Assembly: GCA_022565745.1 (NCBI GenBank)
Contig: JAIUMB010000014.1
Coordinates: forward strand, 1 to 23,350
DNA length: 23,350 nucleotides
Source of the DNA: Cryomorphaceae bacterium
GTDB lineage: Bacteria > Bacteroidota > Bacteroidia > Flavobacteriales > Schleiferiaceae
Reading direction: 5' to 3'
Made by a program: the position numbers and the translations under genes. Numbering within the stretch: position 1 is the stretch's first letter; the number at the start of each line of letters is the position of its first letter. Below are positions 1 to 8,992 of this stretch, in pieces. The notes under the pieces were generated by a model. It ran no database searches, had not been told where the DNA came from, and saw nothing but the letters and a program-made list of their open reading frames with translations.

Positions 1-1421
1 ACCGTTACATATTAAAGTCTTTCCTCAGGCCATTTACCATCACATTCCTTGTGATGGTTTTTTTTCTATTGATGCAGTTTGTTTGGAAATACGTCGACGA
101 CTTAGTGGGCAAAGGGGTTGAGTGGTATTACATTTTGGAAATGCTGCTCTACATCTCGGCCACTACCGTTCCCTTAGCCTTGCCCATTGCCGTGCTGCTC
201 TCCAGTCTGATGACCTTTGGTTCATTTGGCGAACACAATGAATTGGCAGCCATTCGCGCCAGTGGCATTTCCCTTCTGAGAATGTTTCGCGTTTTGGTAG
301 TCGCGGTCACGATCATCTCCATTAGCGGATTTTTATTTGCCAATTACATCATGCCCGTCTCCCAGTTTAAAGGCAAATCACTTCTCCGAAACATCAGCAA
401 AATGAAACCGGCACTAAACATTCGTCCGGGTATTTTTTACGATGGCATCGAAGGGTACAGCATTAAAATTGCAGAGAAATTTGGTCCAGACAACAACCAG
501 TTGAGAAACATTATTATTTACGACCACACCGACAACCTCGGCAACATCAAAGTCACCACCGCATCGGAAGGCGTTATGGAACTTACGCCCGACAATCGAT
601 TTATGATTATTGAGCTAACAAACGGGCAAACCTATGAAGAGCATCAACCGACCAAAAAAGAGGACAAAGAGCGTAAGCCTTTCTCTTCGACTAGATTTGA
701 ATACGCTGTTATTCGCTTCAATCTAGAAGACTTCAAGTCAGAAGATTTGCGGCAGGAAACACGCAAAGACTTTAACATGCTCAACAATGCACAATTGATG
801 TTGGCTGTAGATTCATTGCGATTGGTATTAACCGATCAAAGAAGCCATTTTCACCAAACCATGGCTGAGCGATATGGTTACATACTCGATACCGCTGCTC
901 GCCCACCTACATTCAAAGATACCGTAATTGACATACAAGCTGATATTTTAGCCAACTTCAGTGAACGCAAACAAAAAATGGTGACCGAAAATGCGCTGCG
1001 AATTGCCCGTAGTAATCGATCTTATTATGACCAGGCAAAGACCAATTACCATTGGCGTGAGCGAACCATTGCGCGTCATAAGCTCGAGTGGCACAAAAAG
1101 ATATCCTTGTCATTTGCCTGTTTGGTCATGTTTTTTATTGGTGCTCCCTTAGGTGCTATTATACGCAAAGGCGGTATGGGCATGCCTGTGGTCATCTCGG
1201 TGGTCGTTTTTATTTTGTTTTATGTGATGGCAACAGCCTTTGAAAAAATGGGACGTGAGCTCACCTGGGATCCCATCTCTGCATCCTGGCTCCCACCACT
1301 GTTATTCCTACCCATAGGACTTATACTGACCTATAAAACCGCCAACGACGCCGAATTTATGGGTATGGAATTTTGGTCGAAGCTGTGGCGTAAAATCACT
1401 TTTCGTAAAAAAAATTCATGA
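1..1421 (+). CDS. LptF/LptG-family (YjgP/YjgQ) lipopolysaccharide export permease, 5' partial
   Basis: Inner-membrane permease of the family that, with LptB, extracts lipopolysaccharide from the inner membrane and passes it to the LptC-LptA bridge. The open frame runs back to the window edge: codons from position 3 read RYILKSFLRPFTITF, the usual N-terminus just after the family's M..LDRY start, so the first in-frame ATG at 51 is internal and only a few codons are missing. About 472 residues are visible. Hydrophobic segments lie at the N-terminus, around residues 55-80 and 110-135, then a long soluble region (about 140-370, the periplasmic domain) and a C-terminal membrane bundle containing FFIGAPLGAIIRKGG, a family motif. 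The stop overlaps the next start by 4 bases (ATGA). I cannot say whether this is the LptF or LptG paralogue; Bacteroidota often have one near tgt, which would lie outside the window. Confidence 0.9.
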   Translation, partial: RYILKSFLRPFTITFLVMVFFLLMQFVWKYVDDLVGKGVEWYYILEMLLYISATTVPLALPIAVLLSSLMTFGSFGEHNELAAIRASGISLLRMFRVLVVAVTIISISGFLFANYIMPVSQFKGKSLLRNISKMKPALNIRPGIFYDGIEGYSIKIAEKFGPDNNQLRNIIIYDHTDNLGNIKVTTASEGVMELTPDNRFMIIELTNGQTYEEHQPTKKEDKERKPFSSTRFEYAVIRFNLEDFKSEDLRQETRKDFNMLNNAQLMLAVDSLRLVLTDQRSHFHQTMAERYGYILDTAARPPTFKDTVIDIQADILANFSERKQKMVTENALRIARSNRSYYDQAKTNYHWRERTIARHKLEWHKKISLSFACLVMFFIGAPLGAIIRKGGMGMPVVISVVVFILFYVMATAFEKMGRELTWDPISASWLPPLLFLPIGLILTYKTANDAEFMGMEFWSKLWRKITFRKKNS

Positions 1422-2584
1422 AGGTTCTCATCATCGCCAACAAATACCCCTTTCCGCCTCGTGATGGCAGCAGCATTGCCATACTGAGTAGTCTGCGCAT
1501 GTGGCAAAGAATGGGATATGAAGTGTCGCTCTTTGCTCTCAACCCCAAAAAGAGTGAAGTCCCTGCTGATGTGTTGCCCGCAGACCTATCGGAAAAAACA
1601 TTTACCCATACCTTTTCCATCAACACCGACGTCACCCCACTGGGGGCGGCCAAGAATTTGGTTGGCAAAAGGCCGTATCACATCAGTCGATTCCTCAACC
1701 CCGATATTGCCGATGCGCTAAAGCAATTGACAACGGAAAAGAATTATGATTTTGTGCAATGGGAAGGGCCGTTTATGGGAGAATACCTGCCTTTTGTCCA
1801 AGGGCAAGCGCAACACATCATGCGCGCGCACAACATCGAGCACCGCATATGGCTCAGGGTAGCTAAGCACACCAAAAATCCGATCATCAAACGTTATCTG
1901 CGTTTACAAGCCAACCGATTGATGCGGTTTGAAGATCAATTCACCAGAAAAATGAACGCAGTACTTCCCATCACCGATGTCGATGCGCAGTACTTCAAAA
2001 AAAAGTTTCCACACATTCCTTGTCATGTAGTCCTTCCCGGTGTTGACGTCGAGCAGTATCCCCGTTGGAAAGATGGCGGCAATACTGCTGTTTCACTGGC
2101 CAGTTTTGACTGGGAGCCCAACCGCGAAGGTATGGAGTGGTTTATCAACGAAGTAAAACCATTACTCAGCGTCGACGTGAAAGGCCAAATTGGTGGAAGA
2201 CAAATGCCCGCTCATTGGACGTCAACAGGAAACTGGGATGTTATCGGTGATGTAGACAATGCCCACGACTTTTTATTAAATGGCCGATTGCAGTTTATCC
2301 CTCTTTTAAGCGGCAGTGGCATTCGCATAAAAATCGTGGAGGCCATGAGCATGGGCATGCCAGTGGTAGCCACCGAGATCGCCGCCGAAGGAAGTGGTCT
2401 TACGCCCGGTGTACACTACCTCGAAGGGAATAAAGCAGAATCCTTTGCCGAGGCGGTCAATGCACTGTACAATAACCCTCAGGAACGCCAAAGGCTGTCG
2501 GAAAACGCCATTTCTTTCGCCCAAACCCATTACAATCTAAACACCATAGCAGAAGAGCTGTTAAGGTTTACAAAACAATTATAA
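1418..2584 (+). CDS. GT4-type glycosyltransferase (family 1 fold, GT-B)
   Basis: Retaining GT-B glycosyltransferase of 388 residues, probably transferring a sugar from an NDP-sugar onto a cell-surface glycan or lipid; the substrate cannot be read from sequence. The N-terminal Rossmann half opens with MKVLIIANKYPFPPRDGSS, the acceptor-side glycine/serine loop common in GT4 enzymes. The C-terminal half contains GSGIRIKIVEAMSMGMPVVAT (about residues 296-316), the donor-binding E-x7-E type region. No signal peptide or membrane segment is visible, so it is cytoplasmic or peripheral. The ATG at 1418 overlaps the stop of the LPS permease by 4 bases, implying translational coupling and fitting an envelope glycan role. 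A promoter-like site follows the gene, so it probably ends its transcript unit here or is read through into the next. Confidence 0.88.
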   Translation: MKVLIIANKYPFPPRDGSSIAILSSLRMWQRMGYEVSLFALNPKKSEVPADVLPADLSEKTFTHTFSINTDVTPLGAAKNLVGKRPYHISRFLNPDIADALKQLTTEKNYDFVQWEGPFMGEYLPFVQGQAQHIMRAHNIEHRIWLRVAKHTKNPIIKRYLRLQANRLMRFEDQFTRKMNAVLPITDVDAQYFKKKFPHIPCHVVLPGVDVEQYPRWKDGGNTAVSLASFDWEPNREGMEWFINEVKPLLSVDVKGQIGGRQMPAHWTSTGNWDVIGDVDNAHDFLLNGRLQFIPLLSGSGIRIKIVEAMSMGMPVVATEIAAEGSGLTPGVHYLEGNKAESFAEAVNALYNNPQERQRLSENAISFAQTHYNLNTIAEELLRFTKQL

Positions 2585-2613
2585 GCGCTCTGCGTGCGTT
2601 TCTGTAAAAACAT

Positions 2614-2621
2614 TACTTTTG
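2614..2621 (+). promoter_or_regulatory. Bacteroidota-type -7 promoter element for the BT_3928-oppB-tpiA unit
   Basis: TACTTTTG matches the Bacteroidota sigma-A -7 consensus TAnnTTTG exactly and lies 20 bases before the ATG at 2641, in the only sizeable gap (56 bases) of the left operon. No clear TTG/TTTG -33 element is seen at the expected spacing, so the call rests on the -7 match and location. Confidence 0.5.
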
Positions 2622-2640
2622 TGTACTTAATGACTGTCCT

Positions 2641-3765
2641 ATGATCACACACATATTTCGGATTTTTGTTGGCGGCCTCTTTATTTTCTCAGGCTTGGTC
2701 AAACTCAACGACCCTATGGGCATGGCCTTTAAGCTACACGACTACTTTGCGCCCGATGTGCTCAACCTTCCCTTTTTGGTGCCCATTGCGCTTCCATTGG
2801 CCGTAGTTATCGTCATAGCAGAAGTATTGCTTGGAGTGGCCTTACTGATTGGATTTAAACCCAAGTTGACCATCGGCTTGCTATTGGCCATGATTGTCTT
2901 TTTCACATTTCTGACCTTTTACTCGGCCTGGTTTGACAAAGTTACCGACTGCGGATGCTTTGGTGATGCCATTCCGCTTACCCCTTGGCAGTCGTTTACC
3001 AAAGACATAATTTTACTCGTACTCATACTGTGGCTTTTGCGTTTTCGCAACGACGTCAAGCCTTTGTTTTCAAACAAAGTAGGCGCATTGATTATGGGCC
3101 TTACCCTCTTAGTCAATGCGGGTATTGCGCGCCACGTACTGCGCCACTTACCCTTCATCGACTTTCGTCCATATGCCATAGGCAAGAGCATTCCCGAAGG
3201 CATGAAGTCTGCTGAAGAACTTGGCCTGGAGCCGCCCAAGCACGTCACCGTTTACACATTGGTCAACAGCGACACCGGCGAAGAAAAAGTCGTAGACTCG
3301 GATGTATACGTCAGCGAACGTTGGTGGGAAAAAGAAGGCTGGGAAATAGACAGCGACCGCACCACCTCGAAAAAAGTGAGAGACGGTTACGAGCCACCCA
3401 TTCACGATTTTGTGATTGATTTAGAAGGCGAAGACATTACCGACGGGGTGTTAAGCATGGATAAAGTGGTTTTGGTGATTTCGTACGATATGGAAAAAAG
3501 TCACGGTAAGCTTTACCCCAGCGTAAACCGCTTTATTGCCGAGGCCGAAAGTGCCGGAGTAACGGCCTTAGGTATTACCGCGACTTCAGCTTCAAAGGTT
3601 GAGGTGCTTCGCCACGAATACCAGATACCCATACCATTTGCCACTGCCGACCAGACCACACTGAAGACCATTGTACGTGCCAATCCCGGCGTGGTGGTCC
3701 TTGAGCGCGGCGTGGTTGTTGGCAAGTGGAATCCCCGCGATTTGCCTGAGGGATACTTTCAATAA
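2641..3765 (+). CDS. BT_3928-type DoxX/MauE-like membrane protein with a thioredoxin-like C-terminal domain
   Basis: A 374-residue membrane protein of a family common in Bacteroidota and of unproven function. The N-terminal half (about residues 1-170) has four or five hydrophobic helices and a DoxX/MauE-like signature, including FSGLVKLNDPMG near residue 16 and TDCGCFGD at 102-109 with the pair Cys104/Cys106. The C-terminal part (about 245-374) has the rhythm of a thioredoxin/peroxiredoxin fold (a strand around VVLVISYD, helix, GVTALGITATS, then IPFATADQTTLKTIVRANPGVVVL) but contains no cysteine, so it is not itself a CxxC reductase. The ATG at 2641 follows a good -7 element. The stop is 15 bases before the permease start, in the same reading frame. 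Known: MauE-like proteins serve disulfide handling or methylamine dehydrogenase maturation; transfer of that role here is inference. Confidence 0.82.
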   Translation: MITHIFRIFVGGLFIFSGLVKLNDPMGMAFKLHDYFAPDVLNLPFLVPIALPLAVVIVIAEVLLGVALLIGFKPKLTIGLLLAMIVFFTFLTFYSAWFDKVTDCGCFGDAIPLTPWQSFTKDIILLVLILWLLRFRNDVKPLFSNKVGALIMGLTLLVNAGIARHVLRHLPFIDFRPYAIGKSIPEGMKSAEELGLEPPKHVTVYTLVNSDTGEEKVVDSDVYVSERWWEKEGWEIDSDRTTSKKVRDGYEPPIHDFVIDLEGEDITDGVLSMDKVVLVISYDMEKSHGKLYPSVNRFIAEAESAGVTALGITATSASKVEVLRHEYQIPIPFATADQTTLKTIVRANPGVVVLERGVVVGKWNPRDLPEGYFQ

Positions 3766-3780
3766 ATCTACAAAAACCAG

Positions 3781-4848
3781 TTGACCAGCGTGAAGCAAGC
3801 CGCATACACATTGACCATACTATTGGGCGTTGTTACGTTGGTGTTCTTTTTGTTTACTGTACTCCCTGGCGACCCGGCCCGTATGATGCTGGATCAGCGT
3901 GAAGATGAAGAAACCTTAGATGCCGTGAGGAAAATTCACGGATTTGACTTACCGCTGAGTCAGCAATACCTGTGGTTTGTCAATGACTTACTCCCCATCT
4001 CATATCACCGAAAAGACGATATGCACGTAAGCAATGTAGACAACCGCTCGGTGATTTTCAATCTATTTAGCAATGACAATGGTGCTTTCGTGGTTAAATG
4101 GCCCTATTTACGCGAGAGTTTTCAAATGCAAGGCATGCGAGTTAACAGCATCATCATGCGTGTGCTTCCCAACACCGCACTGTTGGCGATTAGCGCTATG
4201 CTCATTGCCTTACTACTGGGCATTGTTTTAGGCGTCATCAGCTCCATGAAGCCCGGCAGTTGGCTCGACACCTCATTGGCCTTTTTCAGCACCTTAGGCA
4301 TGTCTATACCGTCGTTTTTATCGGCCATCATAGCTGCGTATTTATTTGGGTATTTATGGGCAGAATTCACTGGATTACCCATGAGTGGAAATTTGGTGGA
4401 GTGGGATGATTTTGGAGAAGAACGGCACATCGCTTGGAGAAATTTAGTGCTTCCGGCACTTACCTTGGGCATTCGTCCCTTGGCCGTAATTACGCAGCTT
4501 ACCCGTTCGAGCATGTTGGAAGTGTGGTCACAGGATTACATGCGTACAGCGAGAGCGAAGGGCTTAAACACCTTTCAATTGGTGTATAGGCATGCTTTGC
4601 CCAATGCACTTAATCCGGTAATCACATCTGCATCAGGCTGGTTGGCCTCGATGCTGGCCGGTGCTGTATTTGTAGAGTATATCTTTGGGTGGAATGGACT
4701 GGGTAAACTAATCGTAGATGCTCTCAATAATTTAGACTTACCGGTGGTTATGGGGTGTGTTTTGGTCATTGCCATCACTTTCGTAGTGATTAACTTTGCA
4801 GTCGATTTACTACATGCTTGGATGGACCCAAGAATCAAACACGAATAA
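3781..4848 (+). CDS. OppB/DppB-type ABC transporter permease
   Basis: Inner-membrane permease of the binding-protein-dependent (peptide/nickel type) ABC family, 355 residues. The N-terminus has the typical helix followed by VLPGDPARMML; the C-terminal BPD_transp_1 domain (about residues 135-350) carries the EAA loop RTARAKGLNTFQLVYRHALP followed by NALNPVIT, and ends with the usual AWMDPRIK. A charged insert at about 70-110 is typical of the Bacteroidota version. The start is TTG at 3781; a GTG three codons later is the alternative. No in-frame ATG is available because the previous gene's TAA lies in the same frame 15 bases upstream. No partner permease, ATPase or substrate-binding protein is present in the window, so the rest of the transporter must be encoded elsewhere. 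Confidence 0.9.
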   Translation: MTSVKQAAYTLTILLGVVTLVFFLFTVLPGDPARMMLDQREDEETLDAVRKIHGFDLPLSQQYLWFVNDLLPISYHRKDDMHVSNVDNRSVIFNLFSNDNGAFVVKWPYLRESFQMQGMRVNSIIMRVLPNTALLAISAMLIALLLGIVLGVISSMKPGSWLDTSLAFFSTLGMSIPSFLSAIIAAYLFGYLWAEFTGLPMSGNLVEWDDFGEERHIAWRNLVLPALTLGIRPLAVITQLTRSSMLEVWSQDYMRTARAKGLNTFQLVYRHALPNALNPVITSASGWLASMLAGAVFVEYIFGWNGLGKLIVDALNNLDLPVVMGCVLVIAITFVVINFAVDLLHAWMDPRIKHE

Positions 4849-4859
4849 TAAATAAACAC

Positions 4860-5618
4860 ATGCCTACTACGCGCACACCAATTATTGCTGGTAACTGGAA
4901 GATGAACTCAGGAATCAAAGAGGGTATTCAACGTTGCCAAGAGATTGTCAAACACCTACCAGAAACCCAAGCAGAGGTGGTGGTTTGTCCACCTTTCCCC
5001 CACTTATATCCCCTATCTGAAGTGTTAAAAAACACCAATGTCATGTTGGGTGCACAAACCGTCCACAAAAAAGCATCCGGTGCATACACGGGAGATGTAG
5101 GCGCGTTTATGGTGGTAGAAGCAGGCGCTAGATGGGTCATTATTGGTCACAGCGAGCGTCGTCAATATTACGGGGAAACCGGCGCGGATATTCGCGAAAA
5201 GATTTTATTGGCACAAAACAATGGTCTCACGGTCATCTTCTGTGTGGGTGAGCGCTTAGAAGAGCGCGAAAGCAATGTCTATTTAGACGTCATCACACGA
5301 CAAATGAATGAAGTTTTAGACCCATCCATTAATTTTGATCAACTGGTGATTGCCTACGAACCCGTATGGTCTATTGGCACAGGAAAAACAGCCAGTCCGG
5401 AACAAGCCAATGAAGTTCACATGCACATTCGTCAATGCATCAACAACATCAATGGCGACAAAACCACTGGTGAAAAGATTCGTGTGATATACGGCGGTTC
5501 GATGAAGCCCGAAAACGCTGCGGAGCTTTTGGCTCAATCAGACATTGACGGCGGTTTGATTGGCGGTGCATCACTTGATGCCAAAGACTTTTGCCGCATT
5601 ATTTCTCACGCCAACTAA
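4860..5618 (+). CDS. tpiA: Triosephosphate isomerase
   Basis: Interconverts dihydroxyacetone phosphate and glyceraldehyde 3-phosphate in glycolysis and gluconeogenesis; cytoplasmic TIM barrel, 252 residues, normal length. Seen directly: GNWKMN with Asn12 and Lys14; IGHSERR with the electrophile His97; AYEPVWSIGTGKTA with the catalytic base Glu167 and the flexible loop 6; the phosphate-gripping YGGSMKP; and the terminal GGLIGGASL. The ATG at 4860 was chosen because the family starts a few residues before GNWKMN; a longer in-frame ATG at 4818 would overlap the permease gene and add a non-conserved tail. It sits 11 bases after the permease stop and is the last gene of the plus-strand operon, followed directly by a terminator. 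Confidence 0.98.
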   Translation: MPTTRTPIIAGNWKMNSGIKEGIQRCQEIVKHLPETQAEVVVCPPFPHLYPLSEVLKNTNVMLGAQTVHKKASGAYTGDVGAFMVVEAGARWVIIGHSERRQYYGETGADIREKILLAQNNGLTVIFCVGERLEERESNVYLDVITRQMNEVLDPSINFDQLVIAYEPVWSIGTGKTASPEQANEVHMHIRQCINNINGDKTTGEKIRVIYGGSMKPENAAELLAQSDIDGGLIGGASLDAKDFCRIISHAN

Positions 5619-5645
5619 GGGCAGGGCATAAAGCCCTTAGTTTTT
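5615..5645 (+). terminator. Intrinsic terminator of the tpiA operon in the convergent junction
   Basis: Perfect 8-base arms CTAAGGGC (5615-5622) and GCCCTTAG (5633-5640) around a 10-base loop, followed by TTTTT. The left arm contains the tpiA stop codon and the right arm contains the stop codon of the minus-strand kinase gene, so the 18-base gap between convergent genes is fully used. The T-run favours the plus strand; the minus strand has no good T-run. Confidence 0.75.
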
Positions 5646-6719
5646 GGGGAGGGTTACAATAAATGATGTCCCTTGTTCTTTATTAGAAGTAAGTGATATG
5701 GCACCGTTCATTTCCCTTACGGCTTCTTTTACAATGTACAACCCTAGTCCGGTACCATAAACTTTATGTGTACCCCGGAAAAACATTTTAAATATTTTAG
5801 ATTGCACCTCTTCTTCAATCCCCATACCATTATCGGTAACACTAACCGTTAATACGTCATTTTCTACCTTAACAGATATATTGATGATTAATTCAACATT
5901 CTCTCTCTTGAAGTTGACGGCGTTAGACAATAAATTGTTGAGGATAATACGCAGTCGAAAATCGTCTAGCGACCACTCTAACTGTTCATCAATATCGATG
6001 TTGATGTTGGCTTTATGAAGCGTAATGGTTGCCCTTAAGGAATCGAGGACCTCATCAATAACCTCCTTAACATTGACTTTATTGAGCGTTGTTTCAAAGC
6101 GATTGTTTCGATAGTAGTTCAAAATGTTCTTTATGTAACCATCAATGCGCAACAAGCTTTCCTTGATGATTTCAAAATACTCCAACGACAGCTTATCGTT
6201 GATTTCCATTTCAGCTACATTTACAATACCTAAAGAAGTGGCAATGGGTGCTCTTAAATCGTGTGATGTACTGTAGATAAATCGATTGAGTTCTTCATTG
6301 GTACGTTGAAGACTCTCCATTTTTGCCTTGAGATTGAGTCGAGTTCGGTAGAGTTCAGCGCCATTTTCAATGGCAAATCTGATATCGTCTTCATTCCAGG
6401 GTTTGGTTAAATAGCGGTATACATGCCCTTTGTTTATGGCCTCTACCACATTTTCTATATCTGCATAACCCGTAAGAAGAATGCGAATAACCTCGGGATG
6501 GGTTTCTCTAATGCGCTGGAAAAACTCAACACCCGTCATCTCTGGCATTCTTTGATCGGAAAATACTATTTGCGGATGTTCTTCTTCTAATAGCTTAAAA
6601 GCCTCATCAGGTGTTTCCGCAACGAGCACATGATAGTCGCGCCTCAATGCAGCTTTAAACGAACGAAGGTTGTTGACTTCGTCGTCTAAGTACAAAACGC
6701 AAATCCTATCCTCTTTCAA
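5637..6719 (-). CDS. Response regulator-histidine kinase fusion (REC-HisKA-HATPase)
   Basis: A 360-residue soluble signalling protein with its receiver domain at the N-terminus and a kinase as output. REC (1-120): acidic pocket Asp12/Asp13, phospho-acceptor Asp55 in FSDQRMP, Thr83 in LLTGYAD, Lys106 in YLTKPWN. A coiled linker (120-145) follows, then HisKA with His153 in STSHDLRAPIA, and the HATPase domain with the N box NNLLSNAVNF (261-270), G1 DNGMG (296-300) and G2 GTGLGLYIV (322-330). All catalytic residues are present. No membrane segment or DNA-binding domain. The ATG at 6719 overlaps the stop of the upstream sensor kinase by 4 bases, so the membrane kinase is the likely phosphodonor for Asp55. 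Its downstream target is unknown and not encoded here. Confidence 0.93.
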   Translation of the reverse strand: MKEDRICVLYLDDEVNNLRSFKAALRRDYHVLVAETPDEAFKLLEEEHPQIVFSDQRMPEMTGVEFFQRIRETHPEVIRILLTGYADIENVVEAINKGHVYRYLTKPWNEDDIRFAIENGAELYRTRLNLKAKMESLQRTNEELNRFIYSTSHDLRAPIATSLGIVNVAEMEINDKLSLEYFEIIKESLLRIDGYIKNILNYYRNNRFETTLNKVNVKEVIDEVLDSLRATITLHKANINIDIDEQLEWSLDDFRLRIILNNLLSNAVNFKRENVELIINISVKVENDVLTVSVTDNGMGIEEEVQSKIFKMFFRGTHKVYGTGLGLYIVKEAVREMNGAISLTSNKEQGTSFIVTLPKN

Positions 6720-8848
6720 TCTGACTGTGGATTAATGATTAATGGCAAAGATACAGTTATTTCTGTTCCAACTCCAGGTGACGAATCTATTCTAAATTGT
6801 CCTTTGTGTGCTTGTATGATTTTGAAAACGATTGACATACCTAGTCCTGTACCTTTTCCAACATCTTTTGTAGTAAAAAACGGGTCGAATATTTTTTGCT
6901 TCACCTCTTCCGACATTCCAATGCCGTTGTCCCTAATAAGAATCTGCAGGTTTTCACCTGTGTTCAATGTTTTAATCCAAATTTTGGGTTGATGCTTGAT
7001 GTCTTCTTCAACTCTTGAGTTTACAGCATCTATGGCATTAGAAAACAAATTCATAAAGACCTGATTAAGCTTGCCTGGATAGCATTCAATCACATTATCT
7101 GTATCGTATTCTTCAATAATATCAATTATCCCTTTGGTTTTATTGTTCAACAAAACCAGTGTCGATTTAATTCCTTCACTCACATCAGCTTGTTTGGCAT
7201 CCTCTTCATCTAAGCGGCTAAATGAGCGCAGTCCAACTACGATTTGAGAGGTGCGTCTCGCGCCTTCTTCTATGCCATCTATAAGCTCATTGATTTCATC
7301 CACTACAAACTGATAATCTATTTTTTCCTTTTCTTCATTGAACTTATTCAGAAGCTCTGGGACTTCTTCGAGAATGTCTTCTGCTCGCTTCTGAAGAGCA
7401 AATATATCTTTAATATCCAGCTTAAGTGGCTTTAAATTGTTAATCACAAAATTAATGGGATTGTTGATTTCGTGAGCAATACCGGCTGTAAGCTGTCCTA
7501 AAGATGCCATTTTCTCTTGCTCCACCATTTGTGTCTGGGTTTCTTTTAATGCAGACACCGTTTCCTCCATGGTTCTATTGGCTCTAATTAAATCTTGTGT
7601 ACGCTCTCTTACTCTGTTTTCCAAGAGAATGTTTTGCTCACGTATAATGCGCTCATTTTCCAAAGAAATATCTAGAGCAATTTCTTGCGTTCTATCCTTT
7701 TCTTTTTGGAGAATTTTAATGCGATCCGCAAGTGCAAAAGACAAGAGCAATACCTCACTGGCTACCCCAATCTGCACCATGTGGTTGGTGATGAATGAAT
7801 ATGGCAGCACGCCAAAATTACGCAGGGTGAATATGGTAAGTCCAACGAGAAAAACCGACCATGCCGCGAGAAAAAAATAAGCAGGCCGATATCTCTTTCT
7901 GGCAACAGCAACCGAAATCACGAACCCATACAAGGCTAAGAACAAGGCAAGGATATCAAAGTAAGAGGTAAGACGCGACGATAAATGAAAGAAGGTGACA
8001 ATGATTAAAATCAGGTAAATCGTTTGAAAGAATCGCAAAGGCCAATAAAAAATGGGGGCATAAAACCGTATACGCAAAAAATGAATGGCAAAAGAAATGG
8101 CAAAAACACCTGACAGGGCGGTGCTTATAAGCAAAAACCGATTGGCAAAAATGGGCGATTCTGGAAACAATACTCTACTGTGAAAACCATTTAAAGACGC
8201 GTGTGAAAACAATATAAACAGCAAGTATAAGATATAAAAGGCGTATGCTTTTTCTTTTACCGTGAAAAACAAAAATGTATTGTAAAACAGAAGCGCTATG
8301 ATAATGCCGAAAAAGGCGCCGAAAAACAAGTCAATGGCCGACAACTGTTTTAATAAACTGGCATTGTCGAGGGTTCGAACAGGTATTAATAAATGATCGT
8401 GTGAAGCCACGTTCATGTAGACTGTTTTGGCTTCTTTAGGAAGATTAAAAACAAACAACTGATTGGGATATAATCGCATGCTAAAAGGAATCATATCGCC
8501 GGTGTGTATAATCCTCAGCACTTCATTGCTTTCATCAAGCACATATGTAGATACTTTATCAAGCAAGGGGTATTCCAATAGAATCACCTCATCTAGTGGT
8601 TGCCCATCAATTTTAATCCAAAATGAACTTGAGGACAACCCTAAATTGAGCACAGACAAGGTAGAAGGGGTAAAGGAATCTACAGGAAAAGACATAACGT
8701 CTTCCAATTGGTAGCCTTTATCTTCAATATAAAGCAAGGGAAGGTGTTGATTTGTCGCAAAAGAAAACAGTGGCATGACGTACAGCAGCAAAGCCGTTAT
8801 TGCTTGAAGCGCTAAACGTCCTGTTGTGTAGCGGATCAGTCTTGGCAT
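6716..8848 (-). CDS. 7TMR-DISM membrane sensor histidine kinase
   Basis: Membrane sensor kinase, 710 residues from the ATG at 8848. Order (numbered from that start): signal peptide (about 1-32, ending FSFATNQ); periplasmic 7TMR-DISM extracellular domain (about 35-165), a beta-sandwich often proposed to bind carbohydrates or other small ligands; seven-helix 7TMR-DISM bundle (about 170-375); coiled coil (about 377-445); HisKA with His459 in GIAHEINNPINFV; a long insert; N box NQVFMNLFSNAIDAV; G1 DNGIGM; F box FDPFFTTKDVGKG; G2 GTGLGMSI. Start choice: the frame stays open to a GTG at 8959 and an ATG at 8887, but the added residues are not signal-like, whereas the 8848 start gives a clean signal peptide. 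The ligand is unknown. First gene of a two-kinase operon. Confidence 0.92.
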   Translation of the reverse strand: MPRLIRYTTGRLALQAITALLLYVMPLFSFATNQHLPLLYIEDKGYQLEDVMSFPVDSFTPSTLSVLNLGLSSSSFWIKIDGQPLDEVILLEYPLLDKVSTYVLDESNEVLRIIHTGDMIPFSMRLYPNQLFVFNLPKEAKTVYMNVASHDHLLIPVRTLDNASLLKQLSAIDLFFGAFFGIIIALLFYNTFLFFTVKEKAYAFYILYLLFILFSHASLNGFHSRVLFPESPIFANRFLLISTALSGVFAISFAIHFLRIRFYAPIFYWPLRFFQTIYLILIIVTFFHLSSRLTSYFDILALFLALYGFVISVAVARKRYRPAYFFLAAWSVFLVGLTIFTLRNFGVLPYSFITNHMVQIGVASEVLLLSFALADRIKILQKEKDRTQEIALDISLENERIIREQNILLENRVRERTQDLIRANRTMEETVSALKETQTQMVEQEKMASLGQLTAGIAHEINNPINFVINNLKPLKLDIKDIFALQKRAEDILEEVPELLNKFNEEKEKIDYQFVVDEINELIDGIEEGARRTSQIVVGLRSFSRLDEEDAKQADVSEGIKSTLVLLNNKTKGIIDIIEEYDTDNVIECYPGKLNQVFMNLFSNAIDAVNSRVEEDIKHQPKIWIKTLNTGENLQILIRDNGIGMSEEVKQKIFDPFFTTKDVGKGTGLGMSIVFKIIQAHKGQFRIDSSPGVGTEITVSLPLIINPQSD

Positions 8849-8992
8849 ATGCAAATAAGTGCCTTTGAACGGTAATTCTAATATCATGTATGTTGTAAAC
8901 AACAGTTTATCATTCTGTGAGTAATACCTTCCACAAAGACTGTGTTGTATATGTTTCACATAAAAGTCATTGCGAAAAGCAGAAAATCATTC

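Noticed and set aside
51..1421. ATG at 51 as the true start of the LPS export permease
   Set aside because: The frame continues upstream to the window edge with the conserved family N-terminus.
4818..4859. Upstream ATG at 4818 for tpiA
   Set aside because: It overlaps the permease gene and adds residues not found in the family; ATG 4860 gives the normal N-terminus.
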